The position numbers and the translations under genes are program-made. Shown here piece after piece: positions 55,793 to 64,000 of a DNA stretch of 64,000 nucleotides. The notes beneath the pieces are model-generated. The model ran no database searches and had not been told where the DNA came from. It saw nothing but the letters and a program-made list of their open reading frames with translations. Source of the DNA: Limnephilus marmoratus (lineage: Eukaryota; Arthropoda; Insecta; Trichoptera; Limnephilidae); contig OU862930.1 of assembly GCA_917880885.1 (NCBI GenBank), forward strand, positions 30,634,040 to 30,698,039, written 5' to 3'. The number at the start of each line of letters is the position of its first letter. The stretch's first letter is position 1.

Positions 55793-57348
55793 CAGTACCG
55801 GATTATCCCTAAGGCAGAGTAGGCAACTGCCTAGGGGCCCCGCATCGGCTAGGGGCCCCGCGTCCCGAGAAAAAATGAATAGTAGGAAAAAGTCAGCTTT
55901 CAAGATGTTTTTTTTAAATTTCTTATTAGGAACATTTACAGTTTAATAATATTAGGTACACGCATTAAAGAAAACAACAAATTATAATAATTAGGTTATA
56001 ACCCAGTAAATAACTAATGTTCACATCATGCACAAATAATAAATAAAAAAGTCTACAATTCAAACAAATATATAAACATAGTTGTATTTTACTTTTCTTT
56101 CCTTCTATTTGTTGCAACATTACTTAGTACCTATCTGAAGTGATTGAAGGTGCCGTGTGTGGATTATATTGGCATTTGTTTTGTTTTATTTCTAATTATA
56201 TGTTTAAAATATAAATGTCGTACATGCTTCAGTATGCACTGCCTTAGAGGTGGGTAAGTTCTGCATTTTTCCGGAAGCCTCCGAGACTTGCTTCCTTTTA
56301 AAAGTACACGAGTTCTAGGAGCAGGTCCCGGGTCCGAGTTCTTAGGTGCGGACTGGGCACTGGGTATTGTTGCGGCGCACCGAAACGGGACGCACGGGTT
56401 CAAAGAACTCGGAACCAGGACCTACTCGTAGAACCCACACGAGAACTCAGAACCCCGGAGTCGGACAAGACCCGTACGAGAACAAGGACCCGTCACCCGT
56501 GCAATGTAGGTACATTCAATGTATCTACACTGCACGGTCTTTTATTGAGAATTTAAATAAGTAAATTAATAAGCTGTAATGCTTTACTATAAACTATTAT
56601 TTTATAATGCACGTCACCCGTTGATTAACGATACCAGATAAGACGCTCTAATTAAAAACTACTCCGTGTCTAGCCGAAGCGGTCACGCACGCGTGTGTCG
56701 ATCAACGAACAGCGATCGAATGAACGCCCAGCGCCTCGTGACTCAAGGGGAAGTGTCATAGTTGGCCGGCCGCGGGTAGCGGGGAGTGTCGGGAACTCAC
56801 CGAGACCCGCGACTCATGAGTGGAATGGTGAGTGACGCCGGACCGTGGATCGCGGAGCAAGCCGGCGGCCACGGGGTGAGTCAGGAATGTAGTAGTTCGC
56901 GGCGTTCGCGCGAGTCCGGGAGTGGGCGGAATGAATGGATTGTGTCGCGATTCACGTAGCTTGGAACAAGGCGCTTGGGTTTAAAGGAACCCGGGACTTG
57001 TATTCGAGTGCGGTTTTCGCGCTTCGGCGTTGAGTTGCTCGGACCGCCGGATTACCGCCGGATTTATTTGGATGCGGAGAGTACTGGGACTGGGCCGGGT
57101 TCTCTGGGAGTAGTCGATTTGAAAAAGGAGTGGGAGTAGGAACCGCTTCCCGCAAAGGAGCGGATCACATGAGCCCATTCCAGCTGAACTGACACATCGC
57201 TACACTGCCTATGTAAAAGGTTGTTTAGAAGAGATGGAGACGTTTGGAGGCCCTTCAACCCCCCCCCCCCCCCCGTTGGTCCGCCATTGGTAAAGGGGCC
57301 CCGAGACGTGCATTGCCTAGGGGCCCCGACATGGTTAATCCGGCCCTG
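55793..57348. mobile_element. hAT-like non-autonomous element with GC-rich cargo
   Basis: CAGTACCGGATTATCC (55793) and the inverse of CAGGGCCGGATTAACC (ending 57348) are inverted termini, flanked by perfect 8-bp TGTGTATA (55785-55792, 57349-57356). GGGGCCCC motifs lie just inside each end. The interior 56640-57060 is GC-rich and contains short frames without a recognised motif; a C-run is at 57258-57275. No transposase. Confidence 0.85.
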
Positions 57349-57733
57349 TGTGTATATAGTGTGAAATAACAGTGCCGAATTGAATAACGTGTCAAAACAT
57401 AAAATATTCGACTCCACTAGAAGCTTATCGGCTGTGGGAGCCTTTTTGGCGTCCCACAAAAAAGTGTCGAAGTCTGTAACTTTGGATAACGGAAACGGAC
57501 CGCGGAAAAAAATATATCAGTGAATGCGCTCTATCAAACTCTATCGAATAAGTGTACTTGGTGTTCAAGTTTATTTTTCTCAAAAAACATTATTCAAACT
57601 TAATTTTTTTTTCTCCACAAAAAAGTGTAGATACCTTTAACTTTCCCCAGTGAAAAGAAATCGTGGAAACAGTTATACCATTAAAACCGCGCTGTGAAAC
57701 TCTATCGAATAAGTGTCGTATCCCGTAACTTCA
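57349..57733. repeat. Two degenerate ~125-bp tandem units
   Basis: CCACAAAAAAGTGT and ACTCTATCGAATAAGTG occur in the same order in two units (57455-57555 and 57615-57715) that otherwise differ. Continues the AT-rich DNA right of the hAT insertion. Confidence 0.55.
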
Positions 57734-60238
57734 TTTTTTTTTTTTTTTTTTTTTTTTTTATTGAAAATTTTTGATACAATACATATAATACATACATGAA
57801 ATAATGAAAAGTATATAAAAAACTTAATATAATAAATGTATGAACAAAAAAATCCCACAAAGGCAATGCCTGTGCGTGGGTATAATATAGATTTTTTACT
57901 TTTATTTTTATTTCTATGGTTATAGTGAATATTTTATTTTATTTTATAAATTAGGGATTTTAAAAAAGTAACTGAATAAATGCATTTAAAAACTACAGCA
58001 TAATAACAGTCTGCACTGTTATTATTGTATTTGTAAGTTTTGTAAGAATAGATGTTACAAGTGCAATTTAAAAACATAAAAAACAAACAAAATAAACTAG
58101 CAAACAATATTATAAATCTTCTCTAAAAGCTGTCCAATGATAGATATACTTAATAACTTTATTTAAACTTATAAGAAAAAATTATCTGTTACAGTGTTTT
58201 TTAGCCAAATTTTGGTATATTTTTTATAAGATTGAAGATTTTGACATATGTTCTCTTTAAAGGTTGTACACAGTAAATTATACATTTTTGGAGCTATAAA
58301 ACTAATATGCCTTTGGGACAACCTAGTTTTGCAGTGGGGTACTGCATACTCACATGTGCCATGTCTTTGGCTGGTACGATTTGAATTTTTTAGAAAGTTA
58401 TTTGGTCGCATGTAAATAAATTTAAGACATTGAAGTCCATAGGTCTGTCTAAGGTCCAAAATATCAGTTTCCTTAAACAATTGTTTGGAGGGATACGATT
58501 TATTTTTTTTGTACATAATCTTAATAATTGATTTTTGGGCAATTTCTAAAGGTTTTACATGATTATTGTAAGCTCCACCCCAGCCAATTATTCCGTAGGA
58601 AAGAGATGAATGGACTAGTGCATCATAAACTAGTTTTATGGTTTGTATATTTACTATGTTACACATTCTTTTAAAAATATAATTTAAGTATCTGAGTTTG
58701 TTAACAGTATTTTCTATATGGTTGGTCCATTTAAGTTGACAATCTATGGTTACACCTAAGTACTTAATCATTTTTCCTGATTTCATCTCTTCACAGTTAG
58801 AGCATGTGGTTGGGTTACAATTAATATTATGAAACTTTAGATTGAGATTAGTTTTGGGAGCTGACTTCTGTGTGATATAGAAAGGAATACAGAGAGTTTT
58901 TTCGTAATTTAAAGTGAAAAGGTTTCTATCTAGCCATTCTTTGACAATAGAAATACATTTGTTAGCTTTATTAGTTGTATCTTCCCATGTCTTTCCTTGG
59001 ACTGTTATTGCAGTGTCGTCAGCAAATGAGAAAATTTTACTAGGTATAACAATATTACACAAGTCATTTATATAGATTAAAAAGAGTAGCGGCCCTAATA
59101 CGGTCCCTTGTGGAACTCCGTGTTTTACTGTGTCAAAATTACTCAAACATGTTCCAATTTTTGTACATTGTTGCCGATTTAATATGTAATTTTGTAACAG
59201 CATGAGACATTTATTTTTAATTCCAATGTTGGTCATTTTCTTTAAAAGACTTTTATGGTTGACTGTGTCAAAGGCTTTCTTTAAATCTAGAAAAATGGTT
59301 AGAGTTTTAATGTTTGAGTCTAGGTTAGAATAAATATTTTTGGTTAAATTAAATATAGCATCATCAGTACTGAGTTTAGTCCTGAAGCCATATTGGTTAG
59401 CTGATAGGAGTGAATGAGATTCTAGAAAATCGATGATTCGTTTTTTTAGACATTTTTCTAATATCTTAGACAATTGAGAAGTTAATGTGATTGGCCTGTA
59501 GTTATCTGTTTTACATCGAGGTCCTGATTTGTGTATGGGAATGATGTAAGCAAATTTAAATTTATTCGGAAAAATACTATTACTGATGCATGTGTTAAAA
59601 ATATGGTGTAGTGGTCTGACTATATGTTTTTTCATAGATTTAATTGTAGCATTACTTAAGTTGTCAGGGCCATCTGCAGACCTAACGTTTATGTTATCAA
59701 TATGGTTTGAGATTTCGACTTCTGTTATTTCAATAAATTCAGATAATTCAGAGGTACAATTTTTAGTCTCTAAAAAGTCTGAGGGTACATGCTGAAAGTG
59801 TAAGCTAAGAGACGGGTTATTGTCTATTAGGGTAGAGGCTATGTTAGTGAAAAAGTGATTGAAATTGTTTGCAATGTCTTCAACATTCTCTAAGATTATA
59901 TTGTTCTCGGTTACAATTTTTTGAGGAATTTTGTGTTCCTTTTGATTCCTGTTTGAAATCTCATTTATGATGTTCCATGTTTTTCGTGAGTCATTATGTG
60001 CTTTTTGGAGTTGCTCAGAATAGTACTGGTGTTTGCATTTTTTTATTAGAGTGTTTAGGTAATTTCTGTATATAATATAATCGTTCCGTTTGTTATAATT
60101 TTGTGTTTCATTGTTGGATATGCAATGGTTTTCGTGAGTTTTGTAAGCTTTAAACAGTTTATTTTTGTGTTGAATTGAAATTATTAGACCACGTGCAATC
60201 CATGGTTTTATGCGTCTGTGTTTACTTGTTTTAATCTT
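57734..60238 (-). mobile_element. Poly(A)-tailed, 5'-truncated LINE
   Basis: The minus strand ends in AATAAA and a run of about 26 A (57734-57759 as T on the plus strand). TTCATT occurs just outside both ends (near 57730 and 60239), a likely target duplication. The 5' side starts inside ORF2 and lacks the endonuclease. Confidence 0.8.
58169..60238 (-). pseudogene. LINE reverse transcriptase (Jockey/CR1-like group)
   Basis: The frame is open from about 60238 to a stop at 58169, with the first ATG-based part at 59635. Motifs: RRIKPWIARGLI, SADGPDNLSNATIK, NYRPITLTSQLSK, YGFRTKLST, LDLKKAFDTVNH, HGVPQGTVLGPLLFLIYIND and FSFADDTAITV (catalytic DD intact), then a CSNCEEMK insert and LGVTIDCQLKW. 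The part upstream of 59635 is the linker before the RT. No stops interrupt it, but the N-terminal half of ORF2 and ORF1 are absent. Confidence 0.85.
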
Positions 60239-60331
60239 TCATTCGGAGTGTAATATTTATTATCTACATTTAAATTCTCTTCTTACAACTAGGGTAAGTT
60301 ATGTTAAGGTAAGTTATGAACCGCGCAGATT

Positions 60332-61522
60332 TTAAAGCGGATCTCGGAAGACCTAGACCGCCAAATGGCCCACAGGGCACGTCTGGCGGAGATGGAATAT
60401 GATGATGCTGTGGAATTTGCTCGCTCGCTGGAGACCACAGACCCTACTGCGGGAACCTCTCATCAATCTCCGGTAAGAGATAACACTAACTTGGGCTTGT
60501 CCTTACAGATTGCTGATATGATTACGCAGTCTCCCGATAACGATCAGGAGTCAGATCCTCGGCGACTTACTGTAAATGAGAGAGTGGGAGGTAAGTCTTC
60601 AATTCAAATAAACAAAAAGCGCCCACGCTCTGAGGAAGCTCAACCTTTCGAAGATTTCCTGAATAAGTTTTGGGAAAACCTCGCAAAAATTACAGGCGCC
60701 GTCACGGAGGGTAGGAATAAAATGAATAAGGAGGAGAAACAAGTTGTCGCTCAAGCGATCGACATAATCAAGAGAGACCTAGTTATCCTGGTTGTGGAGA
60801 ATGCGTCGCTGAAGGCAAGGGCTAATGCTCTCGAGGAAGTCATTACCTCTCAAGCCGGCTTAGTTGAAAAAATCGACCATTTAATCAAACATAAACCCAC
60901 TGCTGCCCCCTCCCCAGGCGAAAAACAAACAAACGCGAGCAAAAGAACGTACGCGAGTGCGGCTGGCGCGATACCTAGCGCCTCAATCTTTGTCGATGGA
61001 CGGGAGCGTGGTTTACCTCCTCAACAGTCGACAGTATTGTTCTACCCCACGGTACCGGAAGGTAAAACGTCGGAGGACACAGAAGAAGAGACGTCAGAAC
61101 CATGCGGAGGGTATCACTTTTTGGTAGGAGGGATGCCCCTACCATGAATATGAGTATAACGTGTCATCTTGACTGCAGGAAGGTTCTAATAGACAGCGGA
61201 CATTGCTACCTTGGGTGGAACGCCTGCCGTGTTCGGGATTACCTGGGTGCAACGAGATGCTATAAATGCCACTTGTATGGCCACGTGAGCAAATCTTGCA
61301 CCCAAGAGATGACAACATGCCGCCACTGCGCCGCAACCGGCCATGACTATGAGGATTACCCCAAAAAAGCATTGGCCGCTGTCTGCGCTACCTGCTCAAG
61401 GTTTAAAAAACCGGCAAACCACTCTACGGGAGATCGTGCTTGCCCTGCTCACAGAGCGGCTATAGAGGTTCAAGTACGTATGACGGACTATGGCGGGCGC
61501 TAATTCCCTCACCATTGGTCAG
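60332..61522 (+). pseudogene. R1-like LINE ORF1 (gag-like) and first codons of ORF2
   Basis: The first frame (to 61147) has a charged N-terminal half, RPRSEEAQPFEDFLNKFW, and a coiled-coil-like stretch VENASLKARANALEEV. After a frameshift near 61100-61140 a second frame to 61503 has zinc knuckles CYKCHLYGHVSKSC, CRHCAATGHDYEDY (final Cys replaced by Tyr) and CATC...C. The stop TAA at 61501-61503 overlaps the ORF2 start (ATG 61492). The 43 bases 61480-61522 match the start of the R1-like element at 52876 exactly. ORF2 is cut at 61523 by a CAGGGCCG terminus. Truncated at its 5' side. Confidence 0.8.
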
Positions 61523-62480
61523 GGCCGTATTTACACTTTTCATCAGTATAGGCCACTTCATTTGTGCCGCCCCTTTCCTCCTTCTTAGAAGTTGCCACTT
61601 GCCACCTACCATGATCACTCACTTGTAGGCTTTTATTAGGTAAGGCACAATTTTAAAAATAAATATTCAAATATACGTTAAGTAGGTATTCAAAAATGAA
61701 AAAAAGAATGAATTATTCGCAAAATAAAAGCGTAACATGAAATAAAAATTACAATTTTTTACGGGATTTTTTATTTGACTAAATCATTAGCTTCATAGTT
61801 GCTTCTATGCATAGAAGATCCGAAGAGTAAAGTTCTTCTTGCAATAATGAAGACCTTTGGTATTTCTTCACTCGCTTTAAACAGGAAAAACCCCTTTCTC
61901 CATATTTATATCCAAGTTTGGGTAAACGTTGTACAGAGATGGTTTCCTCAAAAACTTTCCTTAAAAAGATTAAGTAATGTTGTAGATTCGAGTTTCTCTG
62001 CCGTTTATTAAGGGAACGTACCCATACTACGTGACCAATTTTTGCAATTTTTAACCCCCCTCCCCTCAGTGACAAAAACCTAAGGCCGCCGCCGCTCATT
62101 TGTACCGAGCGTCAGTCCTGGATTTGTCAATAAGCCTTATAGGCCGCGGCCTAGGGGCGGCAGAGTTCAGGGGGCGGCGCTCGCTCGCTTTGGTAAGCCG
62201 TTTATTTTGTGTACGATTATAAATAACATAAAAGTCACTGTGGATAGATAGAGTTTTCTATCTATTAACCTTTAGAAGCCCAGTGGTCACCGCAGATTTG
62301 TGTCGTTCAATGCCCAACGGTCCAATACGGGACCGGTGATTGTGGTGCGAATATTTCACAAGAAAGGCTTTGTCACTGGGCTACCTACCTTTATTGCACG
62401 AGCGTTTAAGGGGAGAAATAGGTGTAGGATCTCGTTTTTTTAGTGATTTTCATGATTTTTTAAAAAACATAAGGAATACC
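61523..62480. other. Unclassified repeats with hAT-like starts
   Basis: CAGGGCCGTATTTACAC (61523) resembles the termini of the 55793-57348 hAT. A second hAT-style start, CAGTCCTGGATTTGTC, is at about 62127, followed by GGGGCGGC motifs. Right ends and target duplications were not found. No gene. 62340-62395 shares GTGCGAATATTTCACAA and GGGCTACC with 63865-63915. Confidence 0.45.
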
Positions 62481-62681
62481 GGTCAGTGGTTGAGTGGGCA
62501 TAGCGCTTGGGTCCCACCTGGGCGTCACGTAATCGATTCCTCGGCTGACTAAGTCTAAGTCAAAGTCCTTCATTACAACACAAGCAACATTTTCGGCTTT
62601 CTGTGGTGGTAGTACGAGATTTTCAAACATTGTTGGGTTATTCGTAACCCGGGAATGTTTGTCTTTCTTTTAAAAAAAAAA
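62481..62681 (+). mobile_element. tRNA-derived SINE, copy 2
   Basis: GGTCAGTGGTTGAGTGGGCA starts the head; the B-box is changed (AATCGATTCCT). The body and the UUCG hairpin (62624-62661) are identical to copy 1 over the hairpin. Ends in TTTCTTTT and an A-run. Confidence 0.8.
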
Positions 62682-63240
62682 TATACATGTACAATAATGT
62701 ACATATTTTATTTATACCTTGCGGTCATTTTACATATATATACTCAAGAATATATTCTAAAATTTTCAAATATTTTCATCAAAAAATAACGCAGATATCA
62801 AATGCCGCGCATTGTAAGTCGCCATCCGGCAGGACAATTTGTGTAACTCCTGGAGGTCACAATTTTCATCCGAAATCAATTTTTCAAAAAAAATTGTTTT
62901 TTATATGTTTTTCTTCTATTTGAACCTCACCTTTTACAAAAAAACTCGAGAGATGTGAAAATTTATTATTCATGATTTCTAACATCCTTTTGAATGTTTT
63001 TTTGCCATAAAAATAGTTAAAATAAAGATATTGTTTAGGATTGGGGTTCAAATAGAGCGCATTTATATAAAGAAACTATGTGCTGAGTTTGATAAAGATT
63101 GATATAAAAAACTGTAGGAGCTAGAGGTTACACAAATTCTAAAAAGTACTTTCCAGAAAAATGCGTTTGAAAAAAAAGAATGGCAGTAAGATAGTGGTAT
63201 TTCGACCGAAGGACACTCACTCAAACGCATATAACTTTTA
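62682..63240. other. AT-rich stretch without features
   Basis: No motif, terminal repeat or reliable reading frame seen. Confidence 0.4.
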
Positions 63241-63600
63241 AATGGCGTGGAATTTTTATTTGAAATTTCCAGAAAATATTTTTGAATTAGATGTCCCAGC
63301 ATGCGTTGCTATGCCATTTATTAAAAAAAATGTTTCTCCCTGCGTGTCCTTTCCCATTCGTCCCATTTCCCATCCGCCTCCCCTTTCTCTCCCGCGTCCC
63401 CTAGCCCTCTGGCGTTCCCACTCCTACACCTTTCCTCTTCCCACTCCACTCCCCCCTTCCCCCGTTCCGCGAATGTTTTCCTCGCCCCTCCCAGGTTCCC
63501 CTCCCCCCTCCCGCATTTCATACATTCATTCTCGGTACATTCAGTTTTCAAACAGCTCACGTGCCACCTATTGCAATTCTTTTACACATTTCATAATTCC
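63241..63600. other. Pyrimidine-rich stretch
   Basis: 63340-63520 is strongly C/T-rich on the plus strand. Frames on both strands here follow from that bias. Confidence 0.5.
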
Positions 63601-63745
63601 AGAGCTCCTATATGTTATTCTTATGTATGAGCTATATTATTGTAAAGTTTCATTAAAATCCATTCAGTAGTTTTTTGCGTGAAAGAGTAACAAACATACA
63701 TCCATACAAACTTTCTCCTTTATAATATTGGTAAGATAGTTCTAC
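63601..63745 (+). repeat. Probable RTE-type LINE or SINE 3' end
   Basis: CATTAAAATCCATTCAGTAG, GCGTGAAAGAGTAACAAACA and CTTTATAATATTGGTAAGAT follow each other in an order I know from the 3' ends of RTE-related repeats in several insects. No coding part is attached. Confidence 0.5.
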
Positions 63746-64000
63746 CATCGATTTATAAAAAAAAATTTTTTTTTTAAGCCTCTACGCCTATTTCCCCCTT
63801 AAAGGAACCTTTAGACGCTCACTGATTCCGTACGGCACTGCGGATTGCGTCGTGCGATTGTAGTGCGAATATTTCACAAAAAAATGCTTGGGCAGTGGGC
63901 TACCTTTATTTGGTTAGGTACCAATCGTATTTTGAAAAGTTATTTTGGAAAGACTAAATAAAGTGAGTGCTCAGATCCACAGCTCATATTTTGATTTAAT
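63746..64000. repeat. Unnamed repeat shared with 62270-62420
   Basis: TGCGAATATTTCACAA and AGTGGGCTACCT(TT) recur in the same order as at about 62347-62390. It runs off the window. Confidence 0.5.

Noticed and set aside
57440..57470. GGCGTCCCAC resembling an LTR primer-binding site
   Set aside because: No LTR pair or target duplication could be attached to it.
63242..63670. 142-codon plus-strand frame and an opposite 79-codon frame
   Set aside because: Composed of low-complexity proline/serine from a C/T-rich tract.

Overview
The window is eukaryotic, and the mix of element types (BEL/Pao, gypsy and copia LTR elements; CR1-like, R1-like and restriction-like-endonuclease LINEs; hAT, piggyBac and Harbinger DNA elements; tRNA-derived SINEs) points to an insect. 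A hemipteran-like genome would fit, but nothing here proves the order. I found no intact host gene. Almost every recognisable coding stretch belongs to a mobile element, and most are broken by stops, frameshifts or later insertions.

Left part (1-12775): a hAT-like end rich in TATCGATA sits in a copia pol remnant (762-941). A minus-strand LINE with a restriction-like endonuclease (1553-7180) is split by a 5'-truncated CR1-like LINE (2863-6713), which is itself split by a 2.35-kb hAT-like element (3157-5505). A second copy of that hAT-like element (9043-12095) lies inside another hAT-like element (8984-12767) and carries a solo LTR (10846-11579). Both copies of the 3157/9043 family hold repeated, decayed C2H2 zinc-finger-like coding units.

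Central part (12776-55290): one BEL/Pao element spans about 42 kb because of serial insertions. The nest, outermost first, is: BEL/Pao; LINE A (15982-41934, minus); a Harbinger-like MITE (19549-41620); LINE B (19724-41500, plus); gypsy 1 (22860-36297, minus); gypsy 2 (27420-36211, minus); and a TIR element with ~385-bp inverted ends (33510-36052). Target-site duplications and resumption of the interrupted host element support nearly every level. Side insertions include a 2.1-kb element (20460-22580), a degraded transposase element (38080-41018), a piggyBac-like MITE (42159-43717) and a 9.6-kb TIR element (45547-55120) that holds an R1-like LINE. At least seven copies of an unnamed ~400-bp repeat are spread through this part.

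Right part (55291-64000): two tRNA-derived SINEs share a perfect UUCG-tetraloop hairpin. A hAT element (55793-57348), a poly(A)-tailed LINE (57734-60238), an R1-like ORF1 fragment (60332-61522) and assorted unclassified repeats fill the rest. The whole looks like heterochromatin-style or otherwise TE-dense intergenic DNA; the youngest clear arrival is gypsy 2, whose paired LTRs are almost identical.
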